DNA from: an uncultured Collinsella sp.
GTDB taxonomy: Bacteria > Actinomycetota > Coriobacteriia > Coriobacteriales > Coriobacteriaceae
NCBI GenBank assembly: GCA_900541665.1
Contig: UQKV01000028.1
Coordinates: 1-25,820, forward strand
Length of the DNA stretch: 25,820 bases
Reading direction: 5' to 3'
The position numbers and the translations under genes were made by a program. Below are positions 7,663-14,928 of the stretch, one piece after another. The notes beneath the pieces were generated by a model. It had not been told where the DNA came from and ran no database searches. It saw only the letters and a program-made list of their open reading frames with translations. Numbering within the stretch: the stretch's first letter is position 1; every line of letters begins with the position of its first letter.

Positions 7663-8400
7663 ATGGCTAAGGCAAAGAACACCGATAAGCTCGTTGTACA
7701 GAATGCCGCCAAGACCCTTCTGGCCAACATCCGCTTTGCGAGCGTGGACGACCCCATTCGCACCATTACCGTCACGTCCTCGATTCCCAACGAGGGCAAG
7801 TCTACGGTTTCCATCAACCTTGCCCAGGCTATCGCCACGAGCGGCAAGTCCGTGCTCCTGGTCGAGGCCGATATGCGCCGCAGGTCCCTTTCCGATATGC
7901 TCGGCGTTCGTTCGCGCGGCGGACTCTATGCGGTCCTTTCCGAGCAGATCTCCATTGACCAGGCAATTGTCGAGACGGGTCAGAAGAACTTCTACTTCCT
8001 CGATGCCGAGCCGCATATTCCCAATCCTGCCGACATCATCGTCTCTCACCGCTTTGCCAAGCTGGTAAAGGCACTGTCTGCCAAGTTCCAGTACGTCATC
8101 TTTGATGCTCCCCCGGTCGGCACCTTCATCGATGCTGCCGAGATTGCCAGCCTGACCGACGGTACGCTGTTCGTGGTGCGCGAGGACTTCACCAAGCGCG
8201 AGGAGGCACTCAACGCTATCGGCCAGCTTAAGAAGTCCGAAAAGGTCAAGCTCATCGGTACCGTTATGAACTACTGCGAGACCGAGACCAGCGAGTACTA
8301 CTACTCCTACTACACCAAGGACGGTAAGAAGGTGAAGAAGGGCTCGGACGATCAGGGGACTTCCAAAAAGGGCATCTTCACCAACCGAGCAAACGTTTAG
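7663..8400 (+). CDS. CpsD/YwqD-type bacterial tyrosine kinase
   Basis: A cytoplasmic BY-kinase, 245 residues. It carries a P-loop related to MinD-type ATPases: Walker A SSIPNEGKST (39-48, K46), Walker A' LLVEADMRRR (65-74, D70) and Walker B VIFDAPP (145-151, D148). The C-terminal autophosphorylation cluster is visible as EYYYSYYTKDGKK (Tyr 212-214, 216 and 217), followed by a Lys/Gly-rich tail. In Gram-positive bacteria such kinases pair with a separate CpsC membrane activator, here the gene just upstream. The dedicated phosphatase follows 17 bases downstream. Likely targets are itself, sugar-nucleotide enzymes or polysaccharide export proteins (family knowledge, not shown here). Confidence 0.95.
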   Translation: MAKAKNTDKLVVQNAAKTLLANIRFASVDDPIRTITVTSSIPNEGKSTVSINLAQAIATSGKSVLLVEADMRRRSLSDMLGVRSRGGLYAVLSEQISIDQAIVETGQKNFYFLDAEPHIPNPADIIVSHRFAKLVKALSAKFQYVIFDAPPVGTFIDAAEIASLTDGTLFVVREDFTKREEALNAIGQLKKSEKVKLIGTVMNYCETETSEYYYSYYTKDGKKVKKGSDDQGTSKKGIFTNRANV

Positions 8401-8417
8401 TTGATTAAGGCTGACCT

Positions 8418-9068
8418 ATGCGTGACATTCATTGCCATATCTTGCCGGGTGTAGACGACGGCGCCGCCGATCTCGATGAGAGCTTGGCGATGCTCGAGGC
8501 TGCCAAGCGGGCCGGTGTAACCAGAATCGTTTGCACTCCTCACTGCCGTGATCCCTATTTTGATTACGACAAGATGTGGGATGCCTTTGAACTGCTGCGT
8601 GATAACGCTGACGGTTTTCCGCTCCAGATGGGCTTCGAGGTCAACCATCGAAAGCTCGTTGAGCTTGGTATCGATGCCGCGGAGCACTTGCATTTCGATG
8701 GGACCAACGAGTTTCTGCTCGAGCTTTCGACGCATGCCGATGCGTATGCGTTTAGAGAGTACGAGAACACGATTTACGATTTGCAGTGCCGTGGCTACCA
8801 GGTGATCATCGCTCATCCTGAGCGCTATCGTGCGGTTCAAAAGGATGTAAGCGTGGCGGAGCGTCTGGTCGATATGGGCTGCAAGCTGCAGGCTTCGGCG
8901 GACTTTATTGCCGGCGGTCGCTTTGGTCGCGAGAAAAAGCCGGCACAGCGCCTGTTCGATCAGAACCTGTACAGCTTCATCGCGAGCGATGCCCATAACG
9001 TGGGTCATTACGATTGCCTGGCGAAGGCTCGCGCGAAGTTTAGCGTGCGCGGAGCTCATTTTCGCTAA
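8418..9068 (+). CDS. CpsB/YwqE-type PHP-domain tyrosine phosphatase
   Basis: A 216-residue metal-dependent protein-tyrosine phosphatase of the PHP family. It is expected to dephosphorylate the tyrosine cluster of the preceding kinase. Metal-binding motifs are seen in order: DIHCHILPGVDDGA (H5, H7, D13, D14), CTPH (residues 39-42), GFEV, IIAHPERY and IASDAHN. The length is slightly below the usual 240-255 residues. Start ATG 8418 has AAGG at 8408-8411. The module order is C-D-B rather than the streptococcal B-C-D. No capsule biosynthesis genes follow: a GNAT gene begins 39 bases downstream and may be read through from this operon. Confidence 0.93.
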   Translation: MRDIHCHILPGVDDGAADLDESLAMLEAAKRAGVTRIVCTPHCRDPYFDYDKMWDAFELLRDNADGFPLQMGFEVNHRKLVELGIDAAEHLHFDGTNEFLLELSTHADAYAFREYENTIYDLQCRGYQVIIAHPERYRAVQKDVSVAERLVDMGCKLQASADFIAGGRFGREKKPAQRLFDQNLYSFIASDAHNVGHYDCLAKARAKFSVRGAHFR

Positions 9069-9107
9069 AATCTGTCCCTAACGTTCGCATTGAATGAAGG
9101 GGCAGCC

Positions 9108-9608
9108 ATGGATATTCAACTTAAGACGGGATGCTTTGATGACGCGGCGTTGGTGCGCCGCGTCGTTTTTATGGACGAGCAGGGCTACGAGAATGAGTTC
9201 GACGCTATCGACGAGGATCCGAACTGCATTCATGTGACGCTCTATGTAGACGGCGAGCTTGCCGGTTGCTCGCGCGTGTTTCCCGAAGAGCTTGAGCGCG
9301 TGGCTGACGCAGAGGCCCCGGTGTTGACGGCATGCGACATGGACGAAGGCGTTGCGGCGGGGGAGACCTACATTATGGGGCGCGTCGCCGTGCTGCCGGC
9401 TATGCGTCGTCGCGGACTGGCGGGTGCGATCGTCGAGGCCAGTGCTTCGTGTGCACGCGATGCCGGCGCTAAGCTTATTAAGCTGCATGCGCAGGAATAC
9501 GTGCTGCCGCTCTATGCAAAGGCGGGCTACACGCAAATTGCCCCGGTAGATTACGAAGACGAGGGCCAGCCCCATGTCTGGATGGCCAAGCGCGTAGATG
9601 GCAGATAG
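9108..9608 (+). CDS. GNAT-family N-acetyltransferase
   Basis: A 166-residue acetyl-CoA-dependent acyltransferase. Seen: N-terminal VRRVVFMDEQGY, a beta-strand pair with HVTLYVDGELAGCSRVF, motif A GRVAVLPAMRRRGLAGAIVE with the RRRGLAG pyrophosphate loop, and a C-terminal LHAQEYVLPLYAKAGY segment. The layout resembles the ElaA/YjcF type, which is usually annotated only generally. The substrate cannot be told. The preferred start is ATG 9108, with GAAGGGG at 9096-9102; an upstream in-frame TTG at 9090 lacks a ribosome site. A TAAAAT hexamer at 9066-9071 overlaps the stop codon of the phosphatase gene and could be a -10 box, without a clear -35. Confidence 0.9.
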   Translation: MDIQLKTGCFDDAALVRRVVFMDEQGYENEFDAIDEDPNCIHVTLYVDGELAGCSRVFPEELERVADAEAPVLTACDMDEGVAAGETYIMGRVAVLPAMRRRGLAGAIVEASASCARDAGAKLIKLHAQEYVLPLYAKAGYTQIAPVDYEDEGQPHVWMAKRVDGR

Positions 9609-9648
9609 GGACGTTCCTTTTCTGCCGGCACTTGGGGACGCTCCTTGG
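9607..9648. repeat. Pair of short direct repeats (GGGACGYTCCTT type)
   Basis: AGGGACGTTCCTTTT (9607-9621) and GGGGACGCTCCTTGG (9634-9648) share the core GGGACGYTCCTT, 27 bases apart. The first overlaps the stop codon of the GNAT gene. Each core is itself close to a palindrome (GGGACGTTCC). This looks like dispersed REP-type intergenic repeats, but no transposase is in the window and copy number cannot be judged here. Confidence 0.5.
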
Positions 9649-9718
9649 CAATTGGCGCATCGGAGCGCTCGGACATACAGTTTTTCGATTCCATATGTAT
9701 ATATGCGCGCTAATGGGT

Positions 9719-9726
9719 TATAAAAT
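9719..9726 (+). promoter_or_regulatory. -10 region of the htpG promoter
   Basis: TATAAAAT lies in an AT-rich patch about 85 bases before the htpG start codon. No good -35 is seen 16-18 bases upstream. No CIRCE (TTAGCACTC...GAGTGCTAA) or HAIR element was found around it. Confidence 0.45.
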
Positions 9727-9755
9727 CTAAGTCTGAACATAGCAGGTCTGCGATT

Positions 9756-9780
9756 CGGCTCGGGCGACCGGGCCGTTTTT
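9756..9780 (+). terminator. Terminator-like hairpin in the htpG leader
   Basis: CGGCTCGG (9756-9763) pairs with CCGGGCCG (9768-9775, one G-T wobble) around a GCGA (GNRA) tetraloop and is followed immediately by TTTTT (9776-9780). This is the form of an intrinsic terminator, but it lies between the putative -10 at 9719 and the htpG ribosome site. It may end read-through from the GNAT gene, or act as an attenuator or structured 5' leader of htpG. Confidence 0.65.
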
Positions 9781-9810
9781 GCGGACGGGGGTAGCGCGAA
9801 AGGACTGCAC

Positions 9811-11835
9811 ATGCGTCAATTTAAGACCGAGAGCAAAAAACTGCTCGACCTCATGATCAACTCCATCTACACCAATAAGGAAATCTTCCTGCGCGAGCTT
9901 ATCTCTAACGCGAGCGACGCCGTCGACAAGCTCAACTTTAAGAGCCTGCAGGATCCGAGCGTCAAGATCGACCAGGGCGACCTGGCTATTCGCGTTTCCT
10001 TTGATAAAGACGCCCGCACCATTACCATCTCGGATAACGGCATTGGCATGACCGCTGAGGAGCTCGAGCGCAATCTGGGCACCATCGCCCATTCCGGCTC
10101 CGAGGAGTTTAAGACCGAGAACGCCGAGCAGCAGGGTTCGGATGTCGACATCATCGGCCAGTTTGGCGTGGGTTTCTACTCGGCTTTTATGGTCGCCAGC
10201 CATGTGAAGGTCGTCAGCCGCGCCTACGGCGAGGATGTCGCCCATGTGTGGGAATCCGACGGTCTTGAGGGCTACACCATCGAGGACGGCGAGCGTGCCG
10301 AGCACGGTACCGATGTCATCCTAACGCTGCGCGAGAACGAGAAGCTCGATGCCGACGGCGAGGCCGAGACCTACGATCGCTTCCTGACCGAGTGGGGCCT
10401 CAAGAGCCTAATTCAGCAGTACAGTAACTATGTGCGTTACCCGATCCAGATGATGGTGTCCAAGAGCCGCCAGAAGCCCAAGCCCGAGGATGCTGGCGAT
10501 GACTACACGCCCGAGTACGAGGACTACCAGGAGCTCGAGACCATCAACTCCATGACGCCGATCTGGAAAAAGCGCAGCTCCGATGTCGAGCAGAAGGACT
10601 ACGACGAGTTCTACAAGTCCACGTTCCACGACTTTGACGATCCTGCGCGCACCATCAGCTTCCATGCCGAGGGCACGCTCGAGTATGACGCCCTGCTGTT
10701 TGTGCCGGGACGCGCGCCGTTCGATCTGTACAGCAAGGACTACGAGAAGGGTCTGGCGCTCTACAGCTCCAACGTCCTGATCATGGAGAAGTGCGACGAC
10801 CTGCTGCCCGACTACTACAACTTTGTCCGCGGCGTCGTGGATTCCGCCGACGTGTCGCTCAACATCTCGCGCGAGACGCTGCAGCAGAACCGTCAGCTCA
10901 AGGCCATCGCCAAGCGTGTGGAAAAGAAGATTACCGCCGACCTTGAGGATATGCGTGACAACGACCGCGAGGCCTACGAGAAGTTCTTTGAGAACTTTGG
11001 CCGCGGTCTTAAGTACGGCATCTACTCGAGCTATGGCATGAAGGCCGATGAGCTCGCTGACCTGTTGCTGTTCTGGTCTGCCAAGGAACAGAAGATGATT
11101 ACCCTGGCCGAGTATGCCAAGGGCATGCCTGAGGATCAGAAGGCCATCTACTACGCCGCCGGCGACTCGCGTGAGCGCTTGGCCAAGATGCCCGTGGTAA
11201 AGGGCGTGCTCGACCGCGGCTATGACGTGCTGCTGCTGACGCAGGATGTGGATGAGTTCACGTTCCAGGCTATGCGTGAGTACGTTGCCGCCGATATGCC
11301 CAAGATCTACGAGGACGATGCCGCCCGCGAGGCTGCCGAGAAGGCCGTGGCCGATGGTGCCGAGCCCGAGGTTGAGGATCGTCACCTGGAGCTCAAGAAC
11401 GTCGCAACCGGTGATCTTGACCTGGCGACCGAGGACGAGAAAAAGGAGGCCGAGGACGCCACCAAGGAGAACGAGGACCTCTTTAACGCCATGAAGGAGG
11501 CACTCGGCGACAAGGTCGAGAAGGTTGCCGTCTCTGCGCGCCTGACCGATGCTCCCGCGTGCATCACCACCGAGGGCCCGCTTTCGCTCGAGATGGAGAA
11601 GGTGCTCCAGAAGGGTCCCGAGGGCGCGCCCGACGGTATGCCCAAGAGCCAGCGCGTGCTCGAGCTCAACGCCAAGCACCCGGTCTTTTCCAAGCTCGTC
11701 GCCGCTCAGAAGGCGGGCGACGCCGACAAGATCAAGCAGTACTCCGGTTTGCTCTATGACCAGGCCCTGCTGGTCGAGGGCATTCTGCCCGAGGACCCCG
11801 TTGCCTTCGCAGCAGCTGTTTGCAACTTGATGTAG
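9811..11835 (+). CDS. htpG: Chaperone protein HtpG (Hsp90 family)
   Basis: Cytosolic ATP-dependent Hsp90-type chaperone, 674 residues. The N-terminal GHKL ATPase domain shows LRELISNASDAVDKL (catalytic E29, N33), ISDNGIGM (D75), LGTIAHSGS (lid) and IGQFGVGFYSAFMV. The middle domain contains ISFHAEGTLEYDALLFVPGRAPFDL and the conserved GVVDSADVSLNISRETLQQN with its catalytic Arg. The C-terminal dimerisation domain includes MPKSQRVLELNAKHPVF. It is somewhat longer than E. coli HtpG (624 residues), partly because of an acidic, charged stretch between the middle and C-terminal parts (EPEVEDRHLELK to EDEKKEAEDATKENED). Start ATG 9811 has GAAAGGA about 6 bases upstream. It is transcribed alone and closed by a terminator at 11944. 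Regulation is not by a recognisable CIRCE site. Confidence 0.98.
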   Translation: MRQFKTESKKLLDLMINSIYTNKEIFLRELISNASDAVDKLNFKSLQDPSVKIDQGDLAIRVSFDKDARTITISDNGIGMTAEELERNLGTIAHSGSEEFKTENAEQQGSDVDIIGQFGVGFYSAFMVASHVKVVSRAYGEDVAHVWESDGLEGYTIEDGERAEHGTDVILTLRENEKLDADGEAETYDRFLTEWGLKSLIQQYSNYVRYPIQMMVSKSRQKPKPEDAGDDYTPEYEDYQELETINSMTPIWKKRSSDVEQKDYDEFYKSTFHDFDDPARTISFHAEGTLEYDALLFVPGRAPFDLYSKDYEKGLALYSSNVLIMEKCDDLLPDYYNFVRGVVDSADVSLNISRETLQQNRQLKAIAKRVEKKITADLEDMRDNDREAYEKFFENFGRGLKYGIYSSYGMKADELADLLLFWSAKEQKMITLAEYAKGMPEDQKAIYYAAGDSRERLAKMPVVKGVLDRGYDVLLLTQDVDEFTFQAMREYVAADMPKIYEDDAAREAAEKAVADGAEPEVEDRHLELKNVATGDLDLATEDEKKEAEDATKENEDLFNAMKEALGDKVEKVAVSARLTDAPACITTEGPLSLEMEKVLQKGPEGAPDGMPKSQRVLELNAKHPVFSKLVAAQKAGDADKIKQYSGLLYDQALLVEGILPEDPVAFAAAVCNLM

Positions 11836-11865
11836 TTCGGGGATACGGCACCGTAACTAGATTAG

Positions 11866-11935
11866 AACGAGAGTGGATAATCTCCCACTTTTGGCTCGAA
11901 TGCGGGCTTGAAGTGAGAGATTTTCCACTCTCGTT
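11866..11935. repeat. 70-nt imperfect palindrome downstream of htpG
   Basis: The 25-base arms 11866-11890 and 11911-11935 are complementary at 23 positions. The 20-base centre (11891-11910) can extend the stem further by pairing GCTCG with CGGGC around an AATG loop. There is no T-run directly after it, and a separate, ordinary terminator follows at 11944. It could be a small non-autonomous element, an RNA 3'-end stabiliser or a protein-binding site. No transposase or visible target duplication was found. Confidence 0.65.
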
Positions 11936-11943
11936 TCCTTTTG

Positions 11944-11977
11944 AATGATCCCTCCGTCCCCAAGGGATCATTTATTT
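11944..11977 (+). terminator. Intrinsic terminator of htpG
   Basis: AATGATCCCT (11944-11953) and AGGGATCATT (11963-11972) form a perfect 10-bp stem with a 9-base loop, followed by TATTTG so that the T-rich run begins in the stem. It lies about 110 bases after the htpG stop. The A-rich opposite side could make it act in both directions. Confidence 0.8.
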
Positions 11978-12017
11978 GTGCGGGTTGTGGTTTTGTGACC
12001 TGCTGAAATTTAGGATA

Positions 12018-12116
12018 CTGTACATCTGTACGCTAACTCATCTTCGTAGTATATTGCTACCCGCAAAACTCAATACCATTGTGCTCTGAGACGCTAAAGC
12101 GCCTACGTACAATGGT
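12018..12116 (+). promoter_or_regulatory. Leader and putative promoter of the first YhgE-family gene
   Basis: This covers most of the rest of the 300-base gap after htpG. Seen: a CTGTAC direct repeat (12018-12023 and 12026-12031), a TATATT -10-like box (12050-12055) without a good -35, and an inverted repeat ACCATTGT (12075-12082) / ACAATGGT (12109-12116) with a 26-base spacer whose right arm covers the in-frame ATG at 12112. CGCTAAAGCG inside it can form a smaller hairpin. It may be a regulator site or translation-controlling structure; evidence is weak. Confidence 0.3.
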
Positions 12117-12147
12117 TGTCGATAGTACGATTCGATTTAACGACAGG

Positions 12148-14928
12148 ATGGATGGTCCAAGCGTGAGTCTCGGCAGCAAACTATCCAATGCAAAGGTGTC
12201 CTTTGCGATATTTAAGCGCGACATTAAGCGACTGCTTGTGAACCCCGTCGCCCTGGTGGTTACCCTAGGCGTGTGCGTTATTCCCTCGCTGTATGCCTGG
12301 TATAACATCGTGGCAAACTGGGATCCGTATGGAAACACCCAAGGCATCAAGATTGCTATCGCCAACAACGATCGAGGCACCCAAAACGACTTGGTGGGTG
12401 AGCTCAACGCGGGCGATCAGGTTGTCGATCAGCTCAAGGAGAACGATCAGCTGGGCTGGACCTTCGTCGACTCGACGGCCGATGCCAAGGAGGGCGTCGA
12501 GAGCGGCGAGTACTATGCCGCTATCGTGATTCCCAAGAACTTCTCGGATAACCTGGTTTCGATGCTCGACGGCAACTACCATCAGCCCAAGCTCACGTAC
12601 TACGTCAATGAGAAGAAGAGCGCCATTGCGCCCAAGGTTACCGATACCGGTGCAAACACCATCGAGGAGCAGATCAACTCGGAATTTGTCTCTACGGTAG
12701 GCAAGACTGTTGCCGGTATCGCCAAGGATGCCGGTGTCGATTTAAAGGACAAGGCAACCCAGACTCAGGACTCGCTGGCAAGTTCGGTGTCCGAGGCGTC
12801 CGACACCTTGGGCGAGGTGCGCGATTCGATTGGCGATATGAATGCCGCCATCGATAAGACGAGTGGCGCTATCGCCTCGGCTGATGCGGCACTTGCCGGC
12901 TTGCAAGGCCAGGCACCGTCGCTGACGCAGGCGATCTCCCAGGGCAACGACCTGCTGAGCGAAGCTCGCACCACGGCGGGCAACTCCATCACCTCGCTCT
13001 CCAAGGCGCTCTCGGAAGGCAGCCTTGCGCTCACCAAGACGTCGGCCTCTGCGAACGCTGCCATCGGCAAGCTGACGGGCGCGGTCACATCTACGACCAC
13101 CCGTATCGACAACTCGCTCGAGTCTCTTCAAGCGACGATCGACCACAATAAGGCCGTTATCGGGCACTTGGAGATTCTCGCCAATGACACGTCGACAGGT
13201 TCCGAGGAAATTGACGCGCGCATTGTATCGACCATCGATTTGCTTCGAGAGCAGAATGAAAAGCTTCAGAGCATCAAGGACGGTCTGTCCGCGCAGTCGA
13301 GCGCCATGGCGAATGACGCAGCGGCTGTTTCGGGTGCCAGTGACGCTATCAATAACGCAATTCATACCGGTGCGACCAACCTTGGCCAAGCCCAGACGGA
13401 CTTGGGCCAAAACGCGCTGCCGAAGGCCTCGAGCGCGCTCGACTCTTTTGCTGCCGTTTCGGGCGACCTGACCGGTATCGTCTCGGGTATGACACCTACA
13501 CTTGCAAATGCGCGCGGTACGCTTTCGCAGCTTAACGCTACGCTCGGCCAGGCCAAGACCACGCTGTCCCAGACCGATTCCTCGCTTGCCAAGGTCCAGG
13601 ACAAGCTTGCGACCGCAGCCAATGACATCGCGGCGCTGCAGACCTCTGAGTCTATGGGCGAGCTCGCCGACCTTATGGGCGTCGATGTCAATGACGTGGC
13701 AGATTTCATGGCCTCTCCGGTCGAGCTGACGTCCAAGTCGATCTATCCGGTCAAGAGCTTTGGCTCGGGCATCGCTCCCTTCTACACCAATCTGGCGCTT
13801 TGGGTGGGCGGCTATGTGCTCATCGCCATCTACAAGCTCGAGGTCGACCGTGAAGGTGTTGGCAGCTTTACGGCGCGCCAAGGCTACTTTGGCCGCTGGT
13901 TGCTCATGGTGATCCTGGGCGCGTTGCAGGCCATCATCGTTACGGTGGGTGATCTGGTCATTGGCGTACAGTGCGTCAACCCGCTGCTGTTCGTGCTGGG
14001 CGGCATCGCCATCTCGTTTACGTACGTCAACATCATTTACGCGCTGTCCACTACGTTTAAGCACATCGGCAAGGCAATCGGCGTCATTCTGGTTATCGTG
14101 CAGATCCCGGGTTCGTCGGGCATGTACCCCATCGAGATGATGCCTGGCTTCTTCCAGTGGCTGCACCCGCTGCTGCCCTTTACCTACGGCATCAATCTGC
14201 TGCGCGAGACGGTCGGCGGCATGTACTCGTTTAACTACCTGTTTAACCTGTGCATTCTGGGCGTGTTCTTGATCGTGGCGCTCTTTATCGGCCTGCAGCT
14301 GCGTCCGCTGCTGCTCAACCTTAACCTGCTCTTTGATAAACAGCTCTCCACGACCGGTATGATGATTTGCGAGTCCAACGACCTGCCGCGCCAGCGCTAC
14401 TCGCTGCGCACGGCCATGCGCGTCATGCTCGATTCCGATTCGTACCGTCGCGAACTGCTCGATCATGCGGTCGCCTTTGAACATCGCTACCCGTACTACA
14501 TCAAGGGCGGTTTTGCCGCCGTGGTGGGCGTTCAGGTCCTGCTCTTTGTCCTGTCGACGGTTCTCGATATCGACAATAACGGCAAGATCATCCTGCTTGT
14601 CATTTGGATCATCTCGGTTATTGCCATCTGCGGCTGGCTGATCAATATCGAATATATCCGAGCGAGCCTCAATACCCAGATGCGCATCTCGGCGCTTTCG
14701 GATGAGGACCTGCGTCGCGAGATGCGCGAGCACACGGCCGCCATTCCTGCCGCCCGCTACATGTTTGGCCTCAACGCCAGCGAGCGTGGTGCCAAGGGTG
14801 GCGATCAGTCCGCGGGCCGCTTGCCGCATATAGGCTCGAACCATAAATCTCAGGACAGCGACAGTACAGCCACAAATGATGGAAATGCCACTCCGCTTGG
14901 CAAGCACTCCAAAGGAGGTGAGGCATAA
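12148..14928 (+). CDS. YhgE/Pip-family membrane protein with C-terminal extension (first of a tandem pair)
   Basis: A large membrane protein (926 residues from ATG 12148) of the YhgE/Pip (phage infection protein)/EsaA family. The N-terminal part shows IFKRDIKRLLVNP, one transmembrane helix (about 31-50) and the family signature SLYAWYNIVANWDPYGNT. A long extracytoplasmic region (about 60-530), rich in Ala/Ser/Asp/Gln heptads, probably forms coiled coil. From about 530 an ABC-2-like membrane domain follows (SIYPVKSFGSGIAPFYTNLALWVGGY, SGMYPIEMMPGFFQWLHPLLPFTYGIN). Unlike its neighbour it continues about 200 residues further, with two more helices (about 790-834) and a polar cytoplasmic tail. 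The start is uncertain: GTG 12163 has the better ribosome site (GGATGG), and ATG 12112 is also possible. Function is not established for the family beyond roles in phage adsorption and as EsaA in type VII secretion; no Esx genes are here. Confidence 0.88.
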   Translation: MDGPSVSLGSKLSNAKVSFAIFKRDIKRLLVNPVALVVTLGVCVIPSLYAWYNIVANWDPYGNTQGIKIAIANNDRGTQNDLVGELNAGDQVVDQLKENDQLGWTFVDSTADAKEGVESGEYYAAIVIPKNFSDNLVSMLDGNYHQPKLTYYVNEKKSAIAPKVTDTGANTIEEQINSEFVSTVGKTVAGIAKDAGVDLKDKATQTQDSLASSVSEASDTLGEVRDSIGDMNAAIDKTSGAIASADAALAGLQGQAPSLTQAISQGNDLLSEARTTAGNSITSLSKALSEGSLALTKTSASANAAIGKLTGAVTSTTTRIDNSLESLQATIDHNKAVIGHLEILANDTSTGSEEIDARIVSTIDLLREQNEKLQSIKDGLSAQSSAMANDAAAVSGASDAINNAIHTGATNLGQAQTDLGQNALPKASSALDSFAAVSGDLTGIVSGMTPTLANARGTLSQLNATLGQAKTTLSQTDSSLAKVQDKLATAANDIAALQTSESMGELADLMGVDVNDVADFMASPVELTSKSIYPVKSFGSGIAPFYTNLALWVGGYVLIAIYKLEVDREGVGSFTARQGYFGRWLLMVILGALQAIIVTVGDLVIGVQCVNPLLFVLGGIAISFTYVNIIYALSTTFKHIGKAIGVILVIVQIPGSSGMYPIEMMPGFFQWLHPLLPFTYGINLLRETVGGMYSFNYLFNLCILGVFLIVALFIGLQLRPLLLNLNLLFDKQLSTTGMMICESNDLPRQRYSLRTAMRVMLDSDSYRRELLDHAVAFEHRYPYYIKGGFAAVVGVQVLLFVLSTVLDIDNNGKIILLVIWIISVIAICGWLINIEYIRASLNTQMRISALSDEDLRREMREHTAAIPAARYMFGLNASERGAKGGDQSAGRLPHIGSNHKSQDSDSTATNDGNATPLGKHSKGGEA

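Noticed and set aside
9609..9810. A CIRCE or HAIR heat-shock operator for htpG
   Set aside because: Neither consensus is present. The only palindrome, GAGCGCTC at 9664-9671, is too short to claim.
10408..11679. A 423-codon Leu/Val/Gly-rich open frame on the - strand inside htpG
   Set aside because: The hydrophobic look comes from the reverse complement of Glu/Asp/Lys codons. HtpG is intact on the + strand.
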